Part shown: piece after piece, positions 30,101 to 45,100 of the stretch
How positions within the stretch are numbered: the first letter of the stretch is position 1
Layout of the letters: the number at the start of each line of letters is the position of its first letter
Origin: Lichenostomus cassidix
Taxonomy: Eukaryota; Chordata; Aves; Passeriformes; Meliphagidae
Direction: 5' to 3'
NCBI GenBank assembly: GCA_008360975.2
Contig: CM039182.1
Span: forward strand, 18,014,324 to 18,078,323
Length of the DNA stretch: 64,000 nucleotides
The notes under the pieces: model-generated
The model's database searches: none
Seen by the model: the letters and a program-made list of their open reading frames with translations, nothing else
What the model was told of the DNA's origin: nothing
Position numbers and translations under genes: made by a program

Positions 30101-33100
30101 ACTGTCTTTTTTTTTTTTTACTGTATTTTCTGTGAATTGTTGTTCATGCTTGAAGCTTAGAAGCCTTGCAGAGAGAGGCAGCTACAACTTGATGTGTCAT
30201 TATTTCTTTGCAGAAGTTCAGTGCTTAGTTTTGGTTTTATTTCTTTCTCTATGAAGAATTTTCTGTGGAAAAATTCTCTGAGTTCTTTATATTTACATTA
30301 GCTAACATGTAAAATCAATATAATTTTTTTCTGAAAACTTTGGAATACAGGACCTCTGATACTTGATATGGATGAAGCATCGCTGTTTTATTACATGGCA
30401 CTTGATCCAAAAAGTCTAGCTGATTCCTTATGTGACAGCTGATGTATCTTAAAGCAAATAACCATTAGCCAGATACTATTAATTCTGCCACTGATAAAAT
30501 TAATGTAGTAACAAGGTGGAAGAACTAACGAGGAAGATCAAAGTATCTGATTATGTGCAAGTAATTCATCAGACTTCAAAACCCAGATCATGGCACCATA
30601 AACTAGTAAAATGTATAGCCACTAGAAGAATAGTATTGGAGGCCTTTAAAACATAAAATTCTGTACTTTAGGAGAATTAGCTAATTGTTATCTGTTAAAG
30701 TCTGGATGTCCCAGGGATAGGTGTATTCATATGCTGTTCAAACATAGGGGATGTAGCCCCATATCTCTTTTTTTAACTCTTAAGCTGTTAAATACACAGT
30801 CAAACTTGATAGTTCTAAAGGTGGAAAATACTTGTGGAACTTTAGTATTTTTGCAGTATGAATTTAGCAAATGATAAAATTCCTTCTGCTAAAAAGGACT
30901 AGAACTCTAAGAGTTATGAATCATGTAAAATACTGATCAGTTTACATTGGACTGGTAGGTATCAAACAATTTCCATTGTGCTTATGATCTTGGATTCCAT
31001 TTACTTGCTGCTGTTGCCTGTCTTTTTAATTCTATTTAATAAACTAAAAAAGTTACTACACTATAATTAGGCAATTAAAGAACACAATGTTCCCAGAAAA
31101 TAGTAATGAGAGTAAGCTTTTCATTTACCCTGTTGAAGTCAGGCTCTGTTTTTACCAAGATTGTTTTCTCTCCCCTGGTTTAGTTGTACGAGTATCAGCA
31201 ATTCCGGCCTTAATGAAGGTTTGCTGGATTTTGGTGCCTGCACAGGGCACAGCGGTCTGACTGGGTCTCTGGCAGACACTGAGCTCACTGTCACAGAACG
31301 GAGGAACTTAGGAAATCTTTTCTGTATGTCCTTCCTGCATTTTAGTATAGTTTGTGTGTAACAATATTAAAACAATATTTGAGACTGGAGGACAAATGTC
31401 TTTTAAAAGCCTGTTCTGTTATACTGGATAGCCTAAAACGGGCACCATTTGAAAATGGCACTTAAGGGAATACTTGTGTTTCAAAACTCTGAATCACAGC
31501 TGCAGTTGTCACTACTGTCAGCACGATCAAACACATCCTTACTTTAGGTTGGGGTGGTGGCAGCTGCACCAACTTCCTGGCTGTCAAGCCTTAGCAGATA
31601 CAGGATTCAGCTGTCTGGGCATCATCTGCTATTTAGAAAACCTGATCCATATTCTCTTCAGGGCAAAGTGCCCAGTCAGGTCAGAAATGTCTTTTAGGCT
31701 GCCAGTTGAATTCCTGATAGTGAAAAGATAACATGAAAGAGGGAGGTTTTCTTCCTGGATATCTCCTGTGGACTTCTGTTGTTTGGGTGAAATAGTTCCA
31801 GTGATCTGTTTTGCTTTCTCCATATTCACCTGAAAGAGCATCAGTACTTGGCTGCTTTAAGTTGAGTCTTCATACATCTAAACATAATTTCTGAACTTCC
31901 TCTGTCGAAAATCCTTTAAGATGTTGCCATTAAACTGCTTTTATGTGCTCTCCTGTTCTCAAAAGTGGCTTTGAAAATTCTGAGGTGAAACTGTTCTTGA
32001 TGGGTTTTTGGGAACCCTATGTCAAAGGTGCTAGGACTTCAATTCTATTTTTTTTTAATTCAATATGACAGCCATTGTGGTATTAAGAGATATGCTGAAC
32101 TCCTTCATCTTTTTGTATATGCATGGGAGACAGTAGAGATAAGTTTTTTTTAATTCTGGTTGAGTGCTTGTTTGAGGTTGTACAGCCATCTTCTCTAGGT
32201 GGGATTTCTTGTTCCTTTGATAGTCAGCAAACAGCAGGATGTCTTATCTATGTTAAGTCTTCCTCTGTCACTTAACTGCCTGAAGAAAGCCTAGATACTG
32301 TCTTTGATACCTCATTTTAAAGTGGAGCACAGTGTCCTCTGGAAATAGTTACAGGATTACTTCCAAAACTACAGCAAGGGCCTAGATGACCTATTTCAGG
32401 CTATGCTCTTAATTTTTAAATGTTGGTTAGAAGCATTCCGGCTTTAACTATTTGCATATTTCGAGAGGAAAAAATTATTAAGCAGTAGCTGATGGGATAC
32501 AAGAGACAGGAAAAGCCAACTGTTGTGGTGTATCTCCACTGTTAAGTAATTCCAAGTGAACACACACAGTGTGCTTGATTATTTTGAAGGATTGAAACAC
32601 AGTGGTGAAAATTGTCATTTAACTTCCTAGAATATTTTTGCCAGTATGTGTTTGCAGTAAAGAGCTGGTAAAGCCATTGTCACTTACCCATACAAGTCTT
32701 AACTGATTCCAGAAACTGTTATACATGGCAGTTTTGGAGTAAAATGAGATAATATATAATATATCTGATTTTATTATAAAAATTACCTTTTGAAATAGAC
32801 AAAAAAAATTTGTACGTGTGTTGTCTTTACTAACATCTGCACAGCGAGGCAAATGCTGGTATTAACACTTTTGGATTTTCACTAAATTTTGAGGAGTATC
32901 TGTCATTTCCTTATATTTTCTACACGTCTCTATAGGAGGATGCTAAAAAAAATCCAAATACAAGTTTTAACTTCATATTTCATTTATTGAAATTTGACAA
33001 GTAAAGTTGAAGAAGTCTTTACAAAAACAGATCTCTGAACAATGTACAGTGAAACTCTGAACAGTGAAAATTTGCAAAGATCATTAGTCATTCTGTTAAC

Positions 33101-36100
33101 TTTCAACGTCTTTGTGGATTTTTTGTTCATTTGGGACTTGAAACTGTTTTCTCTCCCTCATTGTTTTCTTAAATATTCACTTCCTAGGAGTTCATCAAAT
33201 CTGCGGAGTCTTTTCACTGTGCTGTTTCTGCACATACACTTTTAGGAAAGGAAATTCTGCATGAGAGTCTGTAGGGAACAGTCCTCTCTCCTCTTTAGGA
33301 ATTTTTTTAAGATTTCCATCAAAACTAGATTTTTCTCCTCTGAAGTATTAGGGCATGGTCACAAAGGCAGATAAGCTGATCACACAATTGTGGTTCTTTT
33401 TCTTGCCCACCACCTTTAAATGACTTAGATTTTTTTATTTGTTTGAGTGTTAAGAGTAATTTTCTACTAGCTTAGTAAATTGAAGTAGTTTGCTGAGTGA
33501 TTGGATGATTGTAGAAACACAATAGAAGAGAGAGGAGCACAAAGACATGCAATGGAGCGTGGAAAGGTGAAGTCAAGAGTAGAACTTCTCTCTTGGTTGC
33601 AGTGGAGTATTAAATCAGCTTTCAGTTTAGGGGCATTTACTTCTTGTGAATACAACATATTTGAAAAACAAGAGGGAAAAACAGAAGAGTCCCACTGGGC
33701 ATACCTCAGTTTTCTGGGTGCTTTCTGAGTGTTCAAGCTTCCCTTTCTGCTCCTCATCTTCTTGTCTTTCCTAAAGATCTTTCAATTTTCCATTTCAAAT
33801 CTTACTTTTGAAATTGTCTCATATAGTGGATACATTTTGATCTGCTGGGGTTTAGGTTATTGTGGTCCTTCCTTTCTATCCCATGAGTTTGCTGCTCCTA
33901 TTTAATACCGTTTAAAGGGCAGAGAAAGCAGAAAACAATAATCAGTGTGAGAAATTAGGTCCAATATTTAAATTTTCTTAAATGTCTAAGTGCTAGAACA
34001 GAGCTATTTGTGGTCAGAGAAATCTGAGAATAGAGAAGCCATCTGTTGACTCAGAAGCTTCTACTTAGCAGAGGTGACCATAAAGTAATACAGAATGGTC
34101 TAAAATTCACCTTTCTACCTTTGCCAATTTCTCTGAAGCTAGCTGGACTTTCAGAATCTTCTAACAGCCTCCTGTGCTTTTGCCCATACTAATCTTTGCT
34201 AAGTGGTATGGCAGTAACAAGAGCTAACTGATCTGGCCCTTTCAGGCATAGTTCAGATGGAAGAAGGGCTAAGTGGGTGCACTGCTATTTACTTTTAATA
34301 AAAATAAAATTATTATGCAAAACTCTGATTGTCTTTTTAACAAAGAAATTGAAGCCACTTCCTCTGTGGAAATTTTAAGATATGATTAAGTGCTGAGGAG
34401 CTAATTCTGCTTCTGAATTATACATCCCTGCAGTTCTAGTAGCATTACTTTTTCTTCATTTTTGCTTTTGTATAGAAGAGAAGAAACCTAAAGTCAAGAA
34501 ACCAAAATCAGAATTCCCTGTATACACAGCTCTGGAATCAAGTGTGTATATACCATCTTATGATCATGGAGCTTCTATTGAAGAGATTGAGGAACAGATG
34601 GATGATTGGTTGGGAGGCAGGAACAGAACCCTGAAAAAGAAGGTAGGTTCAAAACCTTTCATGTTATTATGTATTTTAAATGTTGATTCATTTGCTTGCC
34701 TCTGAGGAAAACAGAATATTTTGTGTATACCACTGCAATATTCTACATTACCATTAAAGTGTAGAGAAGTATTAATTGTCTGGCAGAGACATAACAGAAA
34801 AAATTATATCAATGTTCAGTGTAATTTGTGTAATGATACTGGAAATGTTGTTATAATAGGATGTCATTGATTAAGCTATGTGAAAGCTCTCTATGGTTTC
34901 TAATATAAATACTATTCTTGTTCACTAGAAATTAGTAGAACATAATGCTGTCAAGTTGTATGAGGCTTGGTTCTTTCTCTTAATTGCAGTTAATAACATT
35001 TTGCTTGTAAGAATAGATTCTTGTCTATTAAAAGAAAGGCAAAGGAAAAAGAAGAAACCTTTGCTTCTTAATATGCAGATGTATTATCTTTTGATTATGG
35101 AACTGATTGCATACTGTGTGCGTCTTATCTGATGCATGGAAAAGTTCTAACAATTCAATTTAGGCCTATTGTTAAGGTTCTTTCTACCCAGAGATAAGGG
35201 TTCTTAGTGGCAGTTAGTATGATTGTGTTCTGGTAAATTTAATAAATTGTACTAGCTTGAAAATGTGTAATTTTCATGTTGGAACTGAGAATAAATGTTG
35301 TATGTTAGTCTGCTGTCTTGAAAATCTGCCTTCCTTGGAAGACAGATGAGAAGGGTGTGTTTAAAGCCAAGATGGGTTGGTTGCATGCTTGATCATCTGG
35401 ATCCCCAAACTCATCTTCCCCTCTGAGACAAATTGAGTCTCTTCGAATTTCCGTGAAAATGCAGAAATTGAATAGGACTGGGCTTATTCCATCTATAAAT
35501 TTGCACCTCTTCACAGAATATATAGAAGTTATCTCTTCAGAGACACTGCTAGAAGAACTAGTTGTAGGTCCATCCTGTCAGATGTCCTCAGTGAAACTAA
35601 CTTGGTTTTCTACACTTCCATCTGGATGTTCAGTATTGCATCTCATCACTTTGATAAACTGGAGTATTTTTAAAATTGTATTCTGTTACAAAAGGGGTTA
35701 ACCTTTTAGGGACAAGCAGGCAATTTGTAGGTATACTGTCTGGGTAAAGTGTTTGACCTGAACAAACTGCGATGAGTTGTGCTTCCTTTGCTTGACAGCT
35801 AATATGCTGTCATGGTGCAACATCAACATTTAATACAGTAGTGGAGGGAAAGAGATTCATAAATTGTACAAAGAAATGGAGACTATGTCACAGGCTGTAG
35901 GAGCCATTTGTGTGTAATAGGAGAAGGTCTGTGTCATATGGTTTGTAATAAGCTCACTGGGAAAATGGTTGTACCACAAGTGAGTTGTTCCTAACTGTCA
36001 TTGACACATTCTCTGTTTTAGAAATACGTATTTTTCTTCACATGCACACTGTAGATGTGAACTGGGTCAGCATCCCTCTTCTACCTCTTGCACAGACATG

Positions 36101-39100
36101 AAAACAAGTGGTGTGTAATGTTCACCTCTCAGTTCTGCTAGTTTTAGGAAAAAGTTACTCTTTCATAAATCATTTTGCCACCAAACCTTTTCTTGGGATT
36201 GTCATTCTTCACTCATAAGGAAGCCTGCTAGCCATTTTTTTCTTTGTCTTCAGTGGTAGCTCAAGGATGTGGACTATGTACAGCCAACCAGCATTGAGAG
36301 CAGTTATCTGTGTGATAGAATCAAAGTAGTTTGATAAAGTAGTATGTTGCTTTGTCATCCTTTGAGGAGTAAGAAGTGGAGTTGCTTTCCCTGCTAATGG
36401 TATCCCAAGTGTAGATGCTTACAATAATTTAATATTGCTCTTCAACTGCTCTGCACTGTTGACATTTGTACTTTAGACGTACCTATAATTCATGAACTAG
36501 TGTTTTGGAGATGCTGTACTGTGCAAAGTGCCTAATTTGATATAAAGTTTAGATTGTGTTCAGTTCTTAGGTTGATTTATTCTTTTTGAATACTTTGAGT
36601 TCTTTTTTTCCTTGTGATTTATTCTTTTTGATTACTGTTTCCATAGGATTTAAGTATTGAAGTAGATAACAGGCTGTAGAGAAGAAAACAGCTTCCTTCT
36701 TAGACATTGTGAAATGATCTACCATGGGAAAGAGAAAGGGGAATGTTTTCCACTTTTTTTTCATAAGGTTACATAGCTGGATGAAAACATGCATATATAG
36801 CATAGTAAAATTGTTCTTCTGCCCAAGTTTGAGAATGCACTGAGCTTATGTCCATAAGGAAATAGTCTTGCTATGCTGTTACTCTTTACTTAGAACTGGA
36901 TATTAAATCAAATAATAAAGCAAGCTATTGGGAGATAGATACTATCAGTATTGCAGAACTGAGAGGTAATTTTTCTGCATTTCTGTGTAGCAGTGATCCA
37001 TCCACCTTTAGAACTTTTTTGTACAGTTTTGAGAGTTGTGCTTTTCAAAAAAATAAAAAAAAAAAAGAATACTTAACAGAAAGACTAGGTCAACAGTAAA
37101 AATAAATTTAGAAAACCATATTTATGAGGCAAGGTTAAATAGTTGGAGTTTTAGACCACAAAAAAGGGAGGCTGTGGGGAAATAACAGGATACAATGTTT
37201 TTCCAGTCCATTCCAGTTTTGTTTTAGGTAAAATTATAATAATTTATTATGACTTACTACCTTTCATAAGTTCAGAGAGAAAGAAATACTCAACTTGTTT
37301 TGCAGCCAGGATGTTTAAATTCAGATTTAGGAACACAAGTAGAGGGAGGCACATACCGAGAGCATGTTATCTAGATTGTCTATGAAATTGTCTTTCCATC
37401 TATCCTGTTCTTGAACTCAATCTATTGGAAATAGTGTGAGCTGACTCAGTTATATTTGAGAGTATGGAAATGAATTAATGGGACTCTAGAAAAATTTTTT
37501 GTTTTGTTTTTTTTTATATAGGAAATCATATACTTACCTAGGACTAAATTGTATGTTCATACAGTGCTGTTTATACTATTCATGCAAACTGCATATGACT
37601 ACGAGCCTGGGAGGAACGGCTAAAAGCTCCTCCTCATGCTGATCAGCAAAACGCTTCAAAGCAAGCAAAGAAAAGTTAATTTCAAATACTCTTTTGGTTT
37701 ACCACTGAATGTTTGTACTGTGTTTCTGAAAGGGTGAAGGTCTGCAAGATATTCTTTCAGGTTGTTGAGATATGTGGCTTAATTTACTTAGCTCAAGTTT
37801 TTGATTTTTTTTTTTTCTTTATCTGTCACTAGAAGGTGACTGGAAAACTTGTTCTGTGTATGCATGTTAGGAATTAAGGGAAATTTAGAGGGATGGGACT
37901 TCCTTGGAGGTATATTATTTTGTGGCCTGAGCATGTTGTTAACCCACTATTGCATTAGTTAGTAGCCATTTAACCCTTTACTTCCCTGTTGAGCAATGTA
38001 TTATGTGGAGCTGGAAGAAAGAAAAGGAACTTATTAGAGGATTAATTTTGTTACATCTGATCTTGTTCGTCATTTCTGCAAATATTCATGCAAGACTATA
38101 TGTATTCACTGTTTTTGGAATCATGCTATTGATGAATCATTTCTCTCTCAGTGGGATTTCTCTCATACTCTTTGTTCTGATTTGATTTTATGTGATTTGT
38201 AACACATGTTGTTTCCATGAGAGTTCATTGCTTATGTGAAGAATATTGTTGCATGAACATCTTGGCCCTTAAGAAATCATTGGGAGATTTATCTTTATCT
38301 TCAGTGGGACCAGGATTATAATTCCTTTTGGTTTACAGATTCCTCATCTTCTCCACTGGAATCTCCTCTTCATTTCATATCATTATTTGACTCATTTGTC
38401 TCTGAATGTAGAGTTCCAACTTCTGTCTCAATGACTGGTGAATACTTTTGACCTTTTGATATTTGCTTGCTCTGTAAAGAGGAGATAAAGGTGGAGAAAG
38501 ACAGTGCCTGATCCCTTCCAGCTGGACCAGATGTATGGATAGAAAATGATGTTTCTCATTATTTTTGTTTTTCATGTTATCCTGCGGCACTTCTTGGCAT
38601 TTGGGTGTTTTTGATATTGCAGGAGCACCTGGCTTGATTTTACTAAAGCAGGAGTAGTAAAAACTATTTTTGTGCATGGAGCTTGGGAAACTTAGATAGA
38701 ATACACCTCTTGTATTTGCTATGCATTTTACCTATAAATTAGGATAATTAAAAGTACTGTGAAATAAAAGTATACATAAGCATTGTTTTTACACAGTTTA
38801 TTGTACATGCTGGAAACATGGCAGTTACCATTTTTTCTTAATTATTGAACTGTAGACTCTGATCATTCTGATGCTGAACTCTTTTCTGGTTAAAATGCAG
38901 TTCATGTTATTATTTTTCTCTTCCTGGGCCATCAAAGCACTGTGTTTCAGATATAGGACATTGATAACTGAGTGAGCTTTTTAATCATAAAGGTTTTATT
39001 TGAAAGCTGTGGAACAACAATAGAAAGTAACTTCAAATGTACAGAAGAGATCTCTCTGCTTTCTAACATTAAAAGGAAAAATGCCATACAACTGCTAAAT

Positions 39101-42100
39101 TAATATTTTGTTAGCTTAAAAATGTATAGATTTGACAATTAAGTCTTAGTCATTTTATAACCTTGTACGTTTTGTAATTGCCAGCTAGCCTGCCACCTGC
39201 TCTCTTCTGACTTGGATCTTCCCACATCTGTGCTGCTTTGAAATCTGAGTATGCTTTTTTCTTTAGTAGCAAATAATGTGGTGCTTGTTCTAATCAGATG
39301 TCATATGATGGATTACCTGAATACAGTTTCCAGGCTTTTAAAAAATGTTAATTTCTTAAGCAAGCAGTTTGTATCTTAGCAGGATTAAGGTGCTGTGTAA
39401 ACCAGATGTTTTAATAAATTGGTCTTTGAGGGGAAGGGTTATTCTGTTCTGGTGTGCAGCCTGAGGTCATCTAGTTTTGAAATAATTTATTTTCTCTTTC
39501 TAAGCAATTAAGCAAATATGCTATTTGAAAAGTTTGTCTGGATTCTAATTCTCTTCTATTCTTGGGACAGGTACAAGTAAGCAGCTAGCAGTCCAAGATT
39601 CCTCATAGTGTCCAGCTAGTGGGCCTTAACCCTGCCTCAGAAGGATTGCTGTAGGTCCAGAAAGTAAATCTCTCTGTGTTCCCAGTGAATTTAAGGTTCT
39701 ATATTGAGACTGCCAGCACCCATACATGTTAGTGTCAGTTATGAAGCTATTCATTGGAGCTGGTCTAAGCTCCTAAAACATTTTAACCTGAGCTCCACAT
39801 TCTCATCAAATAGTGATGATGTTGAGTCGTTGTTGATCTGGACATACTGAATTCAGTAACCCTGGGGTGAAAATCTCATTATTCTATTACCAAACTCTTA
39901 AAAATGTAGTGTTACTGAAAAGATGCATCATTAAAAAAAAAATTAAATAAAAAATCTGCATTAGAATGTTATTGAAAGAGTTGAGTTCAGATTTTGCTGT
40001 GGTTTTTTATGCTCAATGTCATTGCAAATATTGCAGACTCAGCCTGAGTAGAATATTGGGGTTTGCACGTTAAAAAAACTCTATGGTCTATGTCACATAG
40101 GCTACTCCTACAGTTGGCAAATTTACACTAGTGTTATTACTATTAATGGGAAATTAAACACATGCTTTTAAAAATAAGTGTTTAAATCTACCTATATTCT
40201 TTGGCTCCTGATTGAGGTTGGTGGACAGGTATGGAACAATGTATGTATTTTTCTCCTGTACAACAGAATTCTAGTGATAAAATATTCATAGCAGTTAGAA
40301 TGATAGAATAATTTAGGTTTGAAAAGACCTCCCTAGATCATCGAGTCCAGCTGTTGACTCAGTACCACCATGTTCACCACTGAGCCACGTCTAAGTGCCA
40401 CATCTGTGTGCCTTTTTAACACTTTCAACAACAGTGATTCCACCGCTTTCCTGGACAGCCTGTTCCAATACTTGACCACTCTTTTAGTGAAGAAATTTTT
40501 CCTAGTATCCAACTAAAACTCCTCTGGTGCAATTTGAGGCCATTTTCTCCTATTGCTTGTTACCTGGGAAAAGAGACTGACACTCAGCTCACTACAACTT
40601 CTTTTGGGTCATTGTAGAGAGTGGTAAGATCTAGCCTGAGCCTTCTTTTCTGCAGGCTAAACACCCACAGCTCCCTCAGCTGCTCTCCATCAGACTCGTG
40701 CTCCAGACCTTTCACCAGCTCCACTGCCCTTCTCTGGACTCTCTCCAGCACCTCAGTGTCCTTGTAATGAGAGACCCAGAGCTGAACCCAGGATTCAAGG
40801 TGTGGCCCCACCAGTGCCAAGCACAGGGAAACAATCACTGCCCTGACCCTGCTGGCCACACTATTGCTGAGCCAGGCCAGGATGTCATTGGCCTCTTGGC
40901 CACCTGGGCACTCGCTGGCTCATGTTCAGCTGCTGTTGACCAGCACTTCCAGGTCCTTTTCCAACTTGCATCTTTCCAGCCGCTCTGTCCCCAGCCTGTA
41001 GCACTGCAGGGGTTGTTGTGACTTGACCTTGTTGAACCTCAGAGCTCTGGCCTCTCCCCATCAATGCAGACTGTCCAGATCCCCCTGCAGAGCCTTCCTG
41101 CCCTCCAGCAGATCAACACTCCCACCCAACTCAGTGTGTCTGCAGACTGACTGGGGGTGCCCTTGATCCCCTCATCTGGATCATTGATAAAGATATTAAA
41201 CAGACCTGGGCCCAACACTGAGCCCTGGGGAGCTCCAGTGGTGACCAGAGACAGATGGATGCAATTCCATCACTCTGGGCTCAGCCTTCCATCCAGGTTG
41301 TCGCCCAGCGAAGTGCATACCTGGCCAAGCCATGAGCAGCCAGTTTCTGCAGGAGATGCTGTGGGAAATGGTGTCAGAGGCTTTACTGAAGTCCAGGTAG
41401 ACACATCTAGAGCCTTTCATTCATCCACTAAGTGGGTCACCCTATAGAAAAGGAGATCAGGTCAGTCAAGCAGGACCTGCCTTTCATAAACTTGTGCTGG
41501 CTGGTCCTGATTCCCTGGTTGTCCTGCATATGGGATGGCTCTCAAGATGACATGCTCCATGACCTTCCCTGGCACCCAGGGAGAGTGTGGAGAAGGCATC
41601 CTTTTGTTACACATTATGTTGATGATGTAGGGAACAGGATTTGATATACCAACAAAATAGCAGGGCACCTTGGCTATTCTAAAATGTTTATGTAATTACA
41701 TATCAGTGATTCTATTCTTCCTTCTTTTCCTTTTTGCTAGCCACCAAGTCAGTCAGCCTAATGAACAAAAGAAAATCAGAAAGACTTTAATTTTTCAAGC
41801 ATTATAACTGACAGCCAATGTTTTTGTTGGTTTTATGGCTAATTTGTTTGTTGCTTTATGTGACTGTTGAACCAGAGCAATCTATTTCTAGGCAATTAGT
41901 GTATTTAGCATATTTCTATCCAGTTGGTATGCTTTTTATTTTGTTTAGAAACAATAAATTTATTTACTTTTATGTACTCCTTGAGTCATCTTTCCTTAAA
42001 TGCAGGCAATAACCTTCTTTTTAGGCTTCTGTCTTGAGTATTTAAGCCTCTAAGGACTTTACTTAGGACTTGAATAGCTTTAAGGAGAGTATAAATGTGA

Positions 42101-45100
42101 TTCTAAAAAAATATTATTTTTAATTATTGAGTTTTCCTTGGAGAGGATGACCCACATATTTAAATCTAGAATAAGGCTTGTCTGCTTTTGAGCTGTGAAT
42201 ATCAAACCATTAGGGTCAGAAATCTAATTTAATCTGCAGTATTAAACATGCAAGGCTTTTTAGTTCTCTGGTTTTCTTAAGGGAGAATAAAATTATAAGA
42301 TGATGATGATGATATGTTCTTTAACTAGCATTTCAAGTTGGTGACTTCAATGTTGTGGCAAATATACATCAAAGAACAAATTGTATTTGTAAATACATAA
42401 TGAAGAAATTAATTTCTCCTAGCATTGGATTGAGAAAAAGTAGTTTTTATGACTGAGACAAATGCCACAAGTAGTAAGCATTAAACCAAGAGTTACAGAG
42501 TTTTGTCTGGAATAGGTCATGAATATGTAAAGACTGTGAATAAACACGAACTGAATATCTGCTATGTAAGTATGTGTGATTTATGTATTTCCTTTTTTGC
42601 CTTTCTCTCTTTGACCTGTTAGTTAGGTTTACAAAGTATAGGAAACTTTATTTCTTCATTTATTCTTGAATTTATAGAAAGTAATGGTGTGTTTTTAGAA
42701 TATATAATTCAGTCATATCCTGCTTTCAAATATACCATGCTCAGGCCAGCTAGAACTGCAAGCAAGTCATGCTATGAACATTTAAAGGTAGTATTAAAGT
42801 GTACCTAAATGATACAGAGAAATTATTTGATATAGTAATTTGACAGCCAGGAAAAAAGTGGGTTTGGAAATGGTATGTTTCACTGCACAACCAAAAATCA
42901 GTCTAGATTGCAAAGCAAAAAAAGAGCGAAAATAAATATTTCCCTAAGGACATTTCCTAAAGATAGTAACAATATGTTATATAAACACTTATGCACTAGT
43001 TAAAAACATAAATCAGCCATGCATATGTGTTGAATTAAGGCAATACAGTTGACATTTGCCTGATATTTCCTGATTTTGATTGAGTTTTTAAACTTTCCTT
43101 CTAATTAAATATAGTAGCATGGGTTCTTGTCTTGTACAGACAAGAAGAATAATACACTGATTTCAACACCATGCTATAGATGTTGTGGTGTCAAATTATA
43201 GCGTTCAGTAGTTTTCCAACTGAATCTGTGTTCCAGAAGAAGTGATTGATGTGACTTGCTGCCATAATTCAATCTGACTAGTTTCACACGTGTACTTTCA
43301 GTTTTTTGAGTCAGTCAGTTGAAAACTACCACAGAGCTCCAGTTAATTGTGCTAAGTATTAACCTGTGGGGACAAACACACAGGGTTTTTAAAATGCAGC
43401 TCAGTTTCTGCACTGGGCAGTACTATAATCTCAGTTCAGGCACCTGCCTGGGTCCAAATTAAGGCTGTAAAGCTTTTTACATTAATGTTTATAAACTCTG
43501 GTTGGACTTGTTAATTTACCTCAGGTCTTGGGTCCTGTTGCATTTCTGAGATTGACGTGGTGGTTGTCTATCACAGAAAAACATGGTTGATGACATAAGA
43601 GAAACCTCATTCCTGTGAGGAGAAACAAGACATTGATCTTTTCTGGTCAATCTTTGAAGATCTGACTTTTGTCACTGGCGATGTCTCTTCTGTCCTTAAG
43701 GTCGTATCCACTTTACATAAACTTGCAAGAAATTGTGCAGTGCTTTTGTAATTAATAGTTTTTGTTACACTGGTTTTGTTTTCCTCTCAGCCTGGGAGAG
43801 ATGTAGAAAAACATCTGATGGGATTGCTCTGATTTAGTCTCGTTGTAGTCAGGGGGTGGTGGAAATCCTAGTTTTCCTAGGTAGAGTTCCCTCACTGTCA
43901 CTTCCCAAAACTAAGTCACTCCTATCTCAACTATGAAAGGAAGAGTAAAGAAGCAGAAGGGAGTAGTTGTACATATTAGGGGTAGGAGCTGGAAGAAGAT
44001 GTGAAAGCTGGTTAATCAATGTAACCTTGCCCCAGTTGCCTCCAAGAGGTGGGAGAGAGAGCAATTCAGCAGTCCCTGTATCCTCACAATTTTGGCAACA
44101 AACGAGAGGCAAGGATGTTAAATATCCCTGAAATGGGATTTTCACAATATAGCACTGACTTCTCAGTAGTTCAATTCACTGCTGCTCTTTTTGGCTTTTT
44201 AACATGAATTTGAAAAGTGCAAACTGTTGCAAAATAGTTACTTACTTTTCTTGGTATGATTTTAGCTATCTTTAAATTGGAAGATTAAGTTAGCTTCAAA
44301 TAAATCCAGTTTTAATTTGTAAGTGTAAATACATAGTGATATTTCTAGATCATATTTTCCAGACAAACCAATTAAAATCTGGTTAGATTCAGCATCTTAC
44401 CTTCTTTCACAGTGCATAGTGCTGCTGCTTTCCTTTCCTTTTCTTCCTGGGGCTGTGACAATAATAAGGTTTGGTCAAATTAATTTATAGAAATTACCCA
44501 GAATCTATAATCTGTGGTAAATTCCAATTACTAAAAATAAACTGAATGGTGTGAGAGATGTTTGGCTTTTGTTTTCACAGTAAAGAGAAATATGTAATCC
44601 TGCCTTGCTGAGGAATGATTTAATACTACTGACATAAGCATCTTGTCACTTCAGAATTTTCAGAGAATATCAGTCTAGTTAATCTAGTTAATTAGCCATT
44701 TCCTGTATGGGTTTTGTCAGGCAGGATGCAGTCTTGGAAGGATTACCTATAGTCTTCAAACTCTCAGTTCAGCACACTTGAGCATGCAATTGTTTTCCAT
44801 TTAAAGGAATAGGAGCTGTGTCCATAACCATTCTTCTAAAATGCTGCTGGGTAATACATTACTTTCCCAAACCTGCAAAAGAGGAGAGCACTCAATGTTG
44901 GCACCGTATGAGAAATGGTACATTGTAGTGAGGTTAGTTTATCCTATTGGTGATGGCACTTTCTATAATTTCCAAAACTCAGAATTTCTTTAATACAGTG
45001 ACTATCCTTAAGATGCAAATTGTGAAGGAGTGGGTGTTCTTGCGTCATTTACAATTGAATACTATGGAAAACTTGTGTTTTGTTGAGGCCCCCAGACTTT

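Noticed and set aside
38375..38677. Minus-strand open frame of 100 codons
   Set aside because: No recognisable family. The K/Q/N-rich sequence is typical of translated intron.
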